The position numbers and the translations under genes are program-made. A model generated the notes under the pieces. The model was not told the origin of the DNA, did not search any database, and was given only the letters and a program-made list of their open reading frames with translations. 39,877 nt of DNA, taken from a virus. Location: positions 1-39,877 of IMG/VR virus record IMGVR_UViG_3300028829_005954; one strand, given 5' to 3'. This document shows, in pieces, positions 24,912 through 31,038 of the stretch; the stretch's first letter is position 1; each line of letters begins with the position of its first letter.

Positions 24912-25258
24912 TGAAAAACTTAGCAGATTTGATCTCCAAGATAGAAACAGGTAGAGTGTACACTGATAGAGATCGACCACCATTCAAAACAGAAGCTGAG
25001 CACATAGGAGCTGAACTACAAGAGCAAGATTCGGTAGCAGATAATGATATGTCTGCTGCAAATACTTTGAAGCCTCGTTTGTTACAAGCATACAATGTAA
25101 TATCCGCAAATATAAAAGACATAGAAAAAACATTAAGTGGATTCAACTCACCAGGTCTCAAAGCAGCTTTTTTAGATTCAATAAAGAAATCAATCAAAGG
25201 AAATAAGTTTGATATGAGAGCAGCTGAAAAACATTTATTTAAATACTACAAAAGATAA
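24911..25258 (+). CDS. Small helical protein, unknown function
   Basis: 115 residues, starting at the TAATG overlap with the preceding gene. The N-terminus [19 protein letters not shown] is again a short amphipathic helix. It is followed by a polar region and two predicted helices (NTLKPRLLQAYNVISANIKDIEKTL and LKAAFLDSIKKSIKG). The C-terminus is basic (KHLFKYYKR). The IETG segment offers an IxE|G-like processing site after residue 12. The TAA overlaps the next ATG. Its role is unknown; it may be another internal head protein. Confidence 0.55.
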   Translation: MKNLADLISKIETGRVYTDRDRPPFKTEAEHIGAELQEQDSVADNDMSAANTLKPRLLQAYNVISANIKDIEKTLSGFNSPGLKAAFLDSIKKSIKGNKFDMRAAEKHLFKYYKR

Positions 25259-25533
25259 TGAAGATAACAAGAACAGAATTAAAAGAATTAGTTAAAGAGG
25301 TCATGTTGGAAGGCCGAATAGTATCATTGGAAATGCCAAAGGACAATTCATCTCAAAGAAAAATAATGTCTATTTTGACCAAACTTAAAGTACCAAAGGA
25401 TGGTACATCCAGCAAAGAAGGATATAACATAGTCAAAAAAAAAGGTAAACAAGTAATTGAAATTCCTACAAAACACGTTGATGATGTTATTGAACAAATG
25501 ATAAAAATGAACGTATCAGTACGTTCTATTTAG
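25258..25533 (+). CDS. Small protein with N-terminal charged-helix tag, unknown function
   Basis: 91 residues. The first 19 residues (MKITRTELKELVKEVMLEG) are the clearest copy of the recurrent tag in this cassette and end in a possible LEG cleavage point. The rest is a compact alpha/beta sequence (RKIMSILTKLKVPKDG, YNIVKKKGKQVIEIPTKHVDDVIEQMIKMNVSV), reminiscent of small two-layer domains. It shares 11 of 15 residues with residues 63-77 of the 22989 protein. Function is unknown. Tight overlaps on both sides point to a shared transcript. Confidence 0.6.
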   Translation: MKITRTELKELVKEVMLEGRIVSLEMPKDNSSQRKIMSILTKLKVPKDGTSSKEGYNIVKKKGKQVIEIPTKHVDDVIEQMIKMNVSVRSI

Positions 25534-25541
25534 GAGGTTAT

Positions 25542-26573
25542 ATGGCTGTAGGTTTAGACTGCGGAACATCGTTTTATATTTCAGCACGAGAAAAATCAAT
25601 TAAGAAGCAACGTAATGCTTTCTTGACGGTTGATGGGGATGCGGAACAATCCAAAAGAATGTTAAAGAGACAACGTATACCGTTTGTCGAGAAGGCAGGT
25701 AAGGTACACATAGTAGGAAAACATGCTTTCAACTATGCTCAAATATTTAGCACAGCTACACTCAGACGTCCCATGAAGGATGGTTTGCTAAATCCAACAG
25801 AAAAAGATAGTCTTCCAATCCTCAATGCTATTATTGGTGAGCTATTGGGTAAATCTAAAAAAGAAGAGGTTTGTGTATATTGTATTCCTTCTAAACCCAT
25901 AGATGTAGAGCGTGAAGTTTCATATCATGATGATGTACTGAGTACAATCATCGAGAGTTATGGATACAAAGCCCATAAAGTAGAAGAAGCAGTAGCTCTT
26001 GGATATGAGGGTTTAGTCGATAATGAACTTACTGGTGTGAGTATTTCTATGGGAGCTGGTATGTGCAACGTAGCGGTTATGTATCAAGGTATGACTGCTG
26101 TGAGCTTTGCTGTATCAAGAGGTGGAGATTGGATAGATAACAACGTGTCTATGGATACGGGAGTACCAGTGGCCAAGGTATCAAACATAAAAGAATCTTC
26201 CACACAATTAGATTTAACCAAGGGTGTCATGCAAGACATTTATGGAGAGAGTACAGAAGAATTTACAGTAATGCATGCCCTGAGATCGTATTATGGAGCT
26301 CTAGTGAATTATCTATTAGTGAATCTAAAGGCTCAGTTTGAAGGAGCAGCTAATGTTCCAAACTTTCCAAAGCCAGTACCTATAGTTATAGGAGGAGGCA
26401 CCTCTTTAGTTAAAGGTTTCATTGAAGTTTTTAATGAACAATTTGATCCAGAAACATTTCCCCTAGAGGTTAGTGAGATTATACTTATAGAAGATGCTCA
26501 CACCGCAGTATCAAGAGGATGTTTAAGTGAAGCCCAACTAACAGAAGAAGATGAAGCTCAAGACAATACTTAA
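25542..26573 (+). CDS. Actin/Hsp70-superfamily ATPase (ParM/MreB-like)
   Basis: 343 residues with a strong AGGAGG site at 25532-25537. The five-part nucleotide pocket is recognisable. Phosphate 1 is VGLDCGTSFYIS (D6, G8, T9). The connect region is VEEAVALGYEGL at 148-158. A degenerate phosphate 2, GVSISMGAGMCNVAV, spans about 165-179, with the usual aspartate missing. SRGGDWIDN at 192-200 is the MreB/Hsp70 GGDxxD segment. The adenosine motif is PIVIGGGTSL at 280-289. Length fits a bacterial actin (320-350) and not full Hsp70. It may form filaments that move or position phage DNA or proheads, or act as a non-polymerising ATPase. No phage counterpart is assigned by me. The end overlaps the superoxide dismutase gene by 23 bases. 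Confidence 0.8.
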   Translation: MAVGLDCGTSFYISAREKSIKKQRNAFLTVDGDAEQSKRMLKRQRIPFVEKAGKVHIVGKHAFNYAQIFSTATLRRPMKDGLLNPTEKDSLPILNAIIGELLGKSKKEEVCVYCIPSKPIDVEREVSYHDDVLSTIIESYGYKAHKVEEAVALGYEGLVDNELTGVSISMGAGMCNVAVMYQGMTAVSFAVSRGGDWIDNNVSMDTGVPVAKVSNIKESSTQLDLTKGVMQDIYGESTEEFTVMHALRSYYGALVNYLLVNLKAQFEGAANVPNFPKPVPIVIGGGTSLVKGFIEVFNEQFDPETFPLEVSEIILIEDAHTAVSRGCLSEAQLTEEDEAQDNT

Positions 26574-27189
26574 AGAAATATTAGAATTAGATCAAACTAA
26601 GTTTAAGCTACCAAAACTAGAATATGGTATAAATGAACTCAAGCCAATTAAGTCAGTAGATTTACATTACAATAAGCACCATGGTGGGTATGTAAAAAAA
26701 TTAAACGATGCTATTGGTGATAGTAAGTATAAAGGGATGAGACTGGAAGATATTATTATACGAAGCCACTTAGATCAAAATCTAGCCGTATACAACAATG
26801 CAGCTCAACACTTCAATCATTCTTTCTTTTGGAACTTATTGAACCCAAAGCCAGAAGCTAAGGAGCCATCAGGTCCTCTAATGAAATCCATAGAAACTAA
26901 CTTTGGAAGTTATGATAATTTTAAGAAAGAGATTATAGAAAAAGGTTCCAAACATTTTGGTTCCGGATGGGTATGGGTAATTCGTAACGGCAATGAATTA
27001 AGAGTACAAGATATGCATGATGCAGATAGTCCTGTAGCAAACAGAGAATATCCCATTATGGTAATAGATTTGTGGGAGCATGCATACTACATGGATTATC
27101 AAAACGATAGGGAAAAATATTTAAAATCTATGTTTGATATTATAGATTGGTCTAAAGTTGAGGCTAACTTTAATGGATACAAGCGATGA
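26551..27189 (+). CDS. sodB: Iron superoxide dismutase with an N-terminal extension
   Basis: 212 residues. The enzyme converts superoxide to H2O2 and O2. Iron ligands are visible: H39 in DLHYNKHH, H90 in AAQHFNHSFFW, and D173/H177 in DLWEHAYYMDY. Q86 in NNAAQHFNH is the FeSOD-type glutamine. FGSGWVWV and the Tyr/Trp-rich C-terminus are intact, so it should be active. Aligned to E. coli SodB, the core begins at FKLPKLEYG, leaving about 15 extra residues (MKLKTILKEILELDQ). These resemble the tag of neighbouring genes rather than a secretion signal. The start codon lies inside the actin-like gene. A virion-packaged or early-acting role against oxidative stress is inferred. Confidence 0.9.
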   Translation: MKLKTILKEILELDQTKFKLPKLEYGINELKPIKSVDLHYNKHHGGYVKKLNDAIGDSKYKGMRLEDIIIRSHLDQNLAVYNNAAQHFNHSFFWNLLNPKPEAKEPSGPLMKSIETNFGSYDNFKKEIIEKGSKHFGSGWVWVIRNGNELRVQDMHDADSPVANREYPIMVIDLWEHAYYMDYQNDREKYLKSMFDIIDWSKVEANFNGYKR

Positions 27190-27512
27190 AAAGAGTTACG
27201 GTCAAGGAAATACGCACTTGGTTGAAAACACTAGAAGAGAATCGATATAGAAGATTAGTTAATGCAGATGCCAGACGCGTAGCTTGGTTTGTAAACAATC
27301 AGTTATCTGATAACTATGATACTATGCCTAAGACTTTGAGAAAAAAATGGTCAGAGGCAAAATATGGTAAAGAGAGATATTTAGCGGAGAAGTATCTTAG
27401 AAAACTAACAGAGTCCGTATTAAAAAGAAGAATCAAAAACATACTAAAAGAGGTTATTCGTGAAGCGAAGACTACTAAAAGATCCACCGGGCTTAACAGT
27501 ACTGGTTCATAA
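27186..27512 (+). CDS. Small basic protein, unknown function
   Basis: 108 residues, with its ATG overlapping the SOD stop (ATGA). The sequence is basic and helical (VKEIRTWLKTLEENRYRRLV, DARRVAWFVNNQL, TLRKKWSEAKYGKERYLAEKY). The C-terminal part KRRIKNILKEVIREAKT is another copy of the amphipathic tag, here near the end rather than the start. The last 53 bases overlap the rpsU-like gene. No family is recognised. The arrangement could mean the tag belongs to a former gene boundary. Confidence 0.55.
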   Translation: MKRVTVKEIRTWLKTLEENRYRRLVNADARRVAWFVNNQLSDNYDTMPKTLRKKWSEAKYGKERYLAEKYLRKLTESVLKRRIKNILKEVIREAKTTKRSTGLNSTGS

Positions 27513-27663
27513 AAACAATATAGACAATGCCCTATCTAGGTTTAAAAATAAAGTAAAGGATAGTGGTTTAATGATGGAATTACGTGATAGAGCTTTCTAT
27601 GAAAAGCCTTCGGCAGCTAAGAGAAAAAAAATTAATGCTGCTAAACGTAGAAATAAAAAATAG
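27460..27663 (+). CDS. rpsU: Ribosomal protein bS21 (phage-encoded)
   Basis: 67 residues from a GTG at 27460, preceded by AGAGG at 27449-27453. The family core is clear: VHKNNIDNALSRFKNKVK corresponds to the bS21 ALRRFKR helix. GLMMELRDRAFYEKPS includes the hallmark FYEKP (46-50), and a Lys/Arg tail KRKKINAAKRRNKK follows. bS21 sits on the 30S platform near the anti-Shine-Dalgarno site, and a phage copy can replace the host one. Known phages with bS21 include marine ones. Expression next to capsid genes, rather than among early genes, suggests late synthesis. The extra N-terminal residues MKRRLLKDPPGL differ from typical bS21. Confidence 0.85.
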   Translation: MKRRLLKDPPGLTVLVHKNNIDNALSRFKNKVKDSGLMMELRDRAFYEKPSAAKRKKINAAKRRNKK

Positions 27664-27685
27664 TATAATTTTTATTAATTTCTAC

Positions 27686-27695
27686 TATATATAAG
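27686..27695 (+). promoter_or_regulatory. AT-rich promoter-like sequence before scaffold gene
   Basis: The 138-base gap before the scaffold gene is the longest in the window. It holds TATATATAAG here, and a second AT-rich run near 27764. It is the logical place for a strong late promoter driving scaffold and capsid genes, but no element can be fixed by inspection. Confidence 0.35.
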
Positions 27696-27704
27696 TAACC
27701 AAAT

Positions 27705-27725
27705 ACTCTGTCCCACTTACAGAGT
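27705..27725 (+). other. Stem-loop in the gap upstream of the scaffold gene
   Basis: ACTCTGT at 27705-27711 pairs perfectly with ACAGAGT at 27719-27725 around a 7-base loop. No T-tract follows, so it is a weak terminator at best. It might separate the rpsU transcript from the capsid operon or stabilise the 5' leader. Confidence 0.4.
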
Positions 27726-27801
27726 CTAAAAAATATACAAATCCCATTATAGTTCATAATAACTATATTTCCAAATAATACATAATATTAGGAGAGACAC
27801 T

Positions 27802-28863
27802 ATGAGTGATCTTTTAAAAGAAGCTATTGCAGATGCTAAAGCTGTTCGTGAAACAGCCTTACGTAATGCAAAAATGGCTTTAGAAGAAGCATTCACACCT
27901 CAACTGAAGTCTATGTTATCCGCTAAACTTTCTGAAGAAGAAGATTCTGAAGAAGATGAAATGGAAAACGAAACATGGCACGAAGAAGTCGAAGACGATG
28001 TCGAAGACGAAGGTATGCATAAAGAAGAAATGGAAGATGAAGTCGAAGACGAAGGCATGCACAAAGAAGCAATGCACGGTGAAGACGAAGCAATGCATCC
28101 AGAAGATGAAGCTATGCATCCGGAAGATGAAGCTATGCATCCGGAAGACGAAGCAATGCATCCAGAAGATGAAGCTATGCATCCGGAAGACGAAGGCATG
28201 GACATGGAAGGTGAAGAGTCTGATGAGTTGGATCTAGAATCTATCATTAAAGAGTTAGAGCTAGAGATCAATGAAGAAGACGACGCATATCCAGACAACG
28301 TTGAAGGTCATAAGGACCCTGATCATATACAGGATCTTTCTGAAGAGGAAGAGACTGATGATGAAGAAGAGTCTAAGGAAGAGGTTTATGAAGTAGAACT
28401 TAAAGAAGAGGATGATGCATATCCAGACAATGTAGAGGGACACAAAGATTCAAATCACGTCGTTGACATGAAAGAAGAACTAAGTCGTACCAAAGCTGAG
28501 TTGGATGAGCATAAGGAAGCAATTACCTACCTCAAGGATAAGATCCACGAAGTAAATATCCTGAATGCTAAGTTGTTATTTACTAACAAACTGTTCAAGG
28601 AGTTTGCACTAGATAACCAACAGAAGATGAGAGTAGTAGAAACATTTGATAGAGCACAAACAACTAGAGAAATCAAACTTGTTTATAGCACATTGAGTGA
28701 AAACTATTCCGCTAAACCTGTTGCTAAAAAGCGCAAGCCCAAAATTAACGAGTCTGCAAGTGCAAAGACGGGATCTACAAGACCTTCTAAGCAATCACGT
28801 AAAGTGATTACTGAAGAACAAGTTGTAGCTGATCGTTTTCGTAAACTTGCTAATATTAAGTAA
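27802..28863 (+). CDS. 22: Prohead scaffold/core protein (gp22-like)
   Basis: 353 residues after AGGAGAG at 27790-27796. The scaffold nucleates the prohead and is destroyed by gp21. The call rests on position directly before the capsid gene, the very acidic composition and the C-terminal helical segment (LKDKIHEVNILNAKLLFTNKLFKEF...QQKMRVVETFDRAQT), a familiar gp22 family pattern. The N-terminus MSDLLKEAIADAKAVRETAL is helical. Residues 91-132 are six tandem MHxEDE[AG] heptads. DDAYPDNVEGHKD occurs twice (160-172 and 204-216). The C-terminus is basic (KKRKPKINES...). Length is above T4 gp22 (269) because of the repeats. Many LxE/IxE sites suit proteolysis. Confidence 0.85.
   Translation: MSDLLKEAIADAKAVRETALRNAKMALEEAFTPQLKSMLSAKLSEEEDSEEDEMENETWHEEVEDDVEDEGMHKEEMEDEVEDEGMHKEAMHGEDEAMHPEDEAMHPEDEAMHPEDEAMHPEDEAMHPEDEGMDMEGEESDELDLESIIKELELEINEEDDAYPDNVEGHKDPDHIQDLSEEEETDDEEESKEEVYEVELKEEDDAYPDNVEGHKDSNHVVDMKEELSRTKAELDEHKEAITYLKDKIHEVNILNAKLLFTNKLFKEFALDNQQKMRVVETFDRAQTTREIKLVYSTLSENYSAKPVAKKRKPKINESASAKTGSTRPSKQSRKVITEEQVVADRFRKLANIK
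28072..28197 (+). repeat. Six tandem 21-bp repeats in the scaffold gene (MHPEDEA heptads)
   Basis: Six in-frame units of 21 bases encode MHGEDEA, four MHPEDEA and MHPEDEG. They differ only at a few third positions (GAT/GAC, GCA/GCT, CCA/CCG). This suggests recent slippage or unequal recombination, and copy number may vary between relatives. Confidence 0.85.
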
Positions 28864-28873
28864 GGAGACTTAG

Positions 28874-30565
28874 ATGTCAAATTATATCAACGAAGCCCTT
28901 TTGGGTGCTTCAAACTACAAGGTACAGAAGAAAGAAGCTGAAAAACTTGTACAGAAGTGGGATCGTACTGGATTACTAGACGGTCTTGAAGGTGATTTCA
29001 AGAAGGGTGGAATGGCACAGTTGCTAGAAAACCAAGCTCGTGAACTCATCAAAGAAGCTTCAGCTACCAGCCCTAATGCTGGTGTTGCGGGTTCTTACAA
29101 TGGCGACGAGGAATGGTCCGGAGTTGCTTTACCACTTGTACGTAGGATTTTTGGTGAAATAGCTGCACAGGAATTTGTTTCAGTACAGCCTATGAACCTT
29201 CCTTCTGGACTAGTATTCTACCTTGATTTCCAATACGGAAATACAAGAGCTGGTAATGCTGCAGGTTCATCATTACAAGGTAAAACAGGTAAATTCTCAC
29301 CTTCAGGTAGTTCTGCTCCATTTGGTGCAGACGATGCTGTTGGAGGATCAGGTCTTTATGGAGCTGGAAGCTATGGATATTCATTAGCTACAGGTTCAGA
29401 AGTCATTGGTGCGCCAGCTGTTACATTAGCTACTTGGAAAGATGTAAACTTTAATGGTGAATTATCTTCATCTGTTAATGCAGGTAAAATCTTCAAAGTT
29501 GTTGAAGCTTTAACCGCAACAGATATTGATAAGTTAGCTATTAGAGCTGCCAACTTTATCTCAGGTGGACAATCAGCAGAAAGACCACACGGTGCAAACA
29601 TAGGTCCTGCAAAGAATATCAATAGATTCTTTCCAGAACTTACATCGATTAGTGGTGATGAAGGCGAAGCTGGATCCGTAACATTTGTTGTATCTGCATC
29701 AGTTGCAGGCGATGTTACTGGAGAAGGTAGTGGCTTAGAAATACAATATCCAAAACTAAACACAGAAGCTAGCAGAGGTGATTTTGAAGATCGCATCGGT
29801 GATGCTACTGCTAATTCACTAGACATACCTCAAGTAGACATTGAGTTGAAGTCCAGAGCGATTGTTGCGAAAACTCGTAAGTTAAAAGCTGTATGGACAC
29901 CTGAGTTGGCTCAAGACTTAAATGCATATCATTCAGTTGATGCAGAAGCTGAGTTGACATCAATGTTAACAGAGTATGTGAGTATGGAAATTGACCTAGA
30001 GGTCATGGACATGCTTATCAGTGATGCCCAAACCATTGATTACTGGTCACTAGTTGCTGGTAATGATTACAATGGAGTTGGTGGATTTACTAATACAACT
30101 TTCTATGGTACACGATTTGAGTGGTTCCAGACATTAGTTGCTAAAATCCAAAAAGTCTCTAATGAGATTCATAAATTGACACTACGTGGTGGTGCAAACT
30201 TTGTTGTTTGTGGTCCTCAAGTAGCAACAGTTCTCGAATCCATTCCAGGCTACATGACTGATACAGATGGATCTAAGAATCAGTTCGCTATGGGCGTTCA
30301 ACAGATAGGTTCACTTGCAAACAGGTTTACTGTTTACAAGAATCCTTATATGGATGAGAATACAATTCTGTTGGGTTATCGTGGTAGTAACTTCCTAGAA
30401 ACAGGTGCTGTGTATGCTCCTTACGTACCGTTAATCATGACACCATTAGTGTATGATCCAAGTGATTTTACACCAAGAAAAGGTATTATGACTAGATACG
30501 CTAAGAAGATGATCAGACCAGAGTTCTACGGTAAGATCTACGTCGATTCATTAGACCAGTTATAA
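28874..30565 (+). CDS. 23: Major capsid protein precursor (gp23-like)
   Basis: 563 residues after AAGGAG at 28862-28867. It forms the hexamer shell and is trimmed by gp21. The probable cleavage point is LIKE|AS at E61|A62, the same place as T4 gp23 (after residue 65). The conserved HK97-fold start follows (VALPLVRRIFGEIAAQEFVSVQPMN, then LPSGLVFYLDFQYG). The C-terminal part matches the family: NFVVCGPQVATVLESIPGY, YAPYVPLIMTPLVYDPSDFTP and GIMTRYAKKMI. Length is slightly above T4 gp23 (521), owing to a Gly/Ser-rich insertion around residues 130-180 and an acidic stretch near 250-290. An 11-bp hairpin follows the stop. Confidence 0.96.
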   Translation: MSNYINEALLGASNYKVQKKEAEKLVQKWDRTGLLDGLEGDFKKGGMAQLLENQARELIKEASATSPNAGVAGSYNGDEEWSGVALPLVRRIFGEIAAQEFVSVQPMNLPSGLVFYLDFQYGNTRAGNAAGSSLQGKTGKFSPSGSSAPFGADDAVGGSGLYGAGSYGYSLATGSEVIGAPAVTLATWKDVNFNGELSSSVNAGKIFKVVEALTATDIDKLAIRAANFISGGQSAERPHGANIGPAKNINRFFPELTSISGDEGEAGSVTFVVSASVAGDVTGEGSGLEIQYPKLNTEASRGDFEDRIGDATANSLDIPQVDIELKSRAIVAKTRKLKAVWTPELAQDLNAYHSVDAEAELTSMLTEYVSMEIDLEVMDMLISDAQTIDYWSLVAGNDYNGVGGFTNTTFYGTRFEWFQTLVAKIQKVSNEIHKLTLRGGANFVVCGPQVATVLESIPGYMTDTDGSKNQFAMGVQQIGSLANRFTVYKNPYMDENTILLGYRGSNFLETGAVYAPYVPLIMTPLVYDPSDFTPRKGIMTRYAKKMIRPEFYGKIYVDSLDQL

Positions 30566-30579
30566 ATCGAACTAACTGT

Positions 30580-30606
30580 TTGACGGCCCACTAGTTGGGC
30601 CGTCAA
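30580..30606 (+). terminator. Hairpin after the capsid gene (no T-tract)
   Basis: TTGACGGCCCA at 30580-30590 pairs perfectly with TGGGCCGTCAA at 30596-30606 (11 bp, loop CTAGT). There is no run of T afterwards, so it may act as an attenuator or a 3' stabiliser that gives the capsid message more copies than the following gene. Confidence 0.55.
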
Positions 30607-30623
30607 CTAAATTGGAGAACGCA

Positions 30624-30944
30624 ATGAGCGCAATCAAAACAGAAGTGAGTTTCGAGGACGTAACATATCAGATAGGGTCAGTCAGACGAGTTGCAGCGGC
30701 AACAGCATTGGAAGCTATCAAAGATGGAACTGTCAGTAGTGAAGGCTATTTAACAAAGGATACATACGGATCCTCTGTTACTACCGGAGCATCTGCTTTC
30801 ATACTTAGTAGTTCTGGAGCAGTAGGTCAAGGAGCAGCGTCAGGACAGCTCTTCGTTACAAGTTCTATGGGTATCACTGGTAGTGACTTTGGGACAGGCG
30901 CAGGTGTCGGTCAAACAGCACTGTTAGTATGCTTTAAGAAGTAA
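30624..30944 (+). CDS. Small Ser/Gly-rich virion-type protein, unknown function
   Basis: 106 residues. I chose the ATG at 30624 because GGAGA (30614-30618) precedes it; a TTG at 30612 is an unlikely start. The sequence begins MSAIKTEVSFEDVTYQIGSV and is then rich in Ala, Ser, Thr and Gly (SSGAVGQGAASGQLFVTSS), a pattern of beta-rich virion proteins. It lies between two hairpins downstream of the capsid gene, so it could be a capsid decoration protein or similar high-copy head protein. I do not recognise a family. Confidence 0.6.
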   Translation: MSAIKTEVSFEDVTYQIGSVRRVAAATALEAIKDGTVSSEGYLTKDTYGSSVTTGASAFILSSSGAVGQGAASGQLFVTSSMGITGSDFGTGAGVGQTALLVCFKK

Positions 30945-30954
30945 CGTAGAAGTA

Positions 30955-30970
30955 TAGAATCGAGATTCTA
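30955..30970 (+). other. Perfect palindrome TAGAATC-GA-GATTCTA
   Basis: Seven bases on each side are fully complementary around GA. It stands 8 bases before the terminator stem and may form an additional hairpin or be a protein-binding site. No matching copy was noticed elsewhere. Confidence 0.35.
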
Positions 30971-30977
30971 ACATCAT

Positions 30978-31008
30978 AAAAAGGGATGGTCTAACTATCC
31001 CTTTTTTT
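30978..31008 (+). terminator. Rho-independent terminator of the capsid operon
   Basis: AAAAAGGGATGGT pairs with ACTATCCCTTTTT (one G-T pair) around a CTA loop, followed by a T-run ending at 31008. It is the strongest terminator seen and ends the scaffold-capsid transcription unit. An ATATTTATA motif for the next unit starts 12 bases later. Confidence 0.9.
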
Positions 31009-31019
31009 GTTTATGTAGT

Positions 31020-31028
31020 ATATTTATA
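31020..31028 (+). promoter_or_regulatory. Recurrent intergenic motif ATATTTATA
   Basis: ATATTTATA sits immediately after the capsid terminator and 10 bases before the ATG at 31039. A start of transcription is needed here if the terminator is efficient. This makes it the best-supported copy of the motif. Confidence 0.45.
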
Positions 31029-31038
31029 GATAACAATC

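Noticed and set aside
27664-27801. Hidden small gene in the longest gap
   Set aside because: No frame with a start, ribosome site and sensible length was seen; it holds AT-rich promoter-like sequence and one 7-bp stem-loop.
28072-28197. Regular short repeats that could be mistaken for a CRISPR array
   Set aside because: Units are directly adjacent without spacers, in frame, and encode a heptapeptide repeat in the scaffold protein.
27900-28298. Minus-strand and +1-frame ORFs over the scaffold repeats
   Set aside because: They mirror the 21-bp repeat (runs such as SSSGCIA and KTKQCIQKMK) and have no independent start signals.
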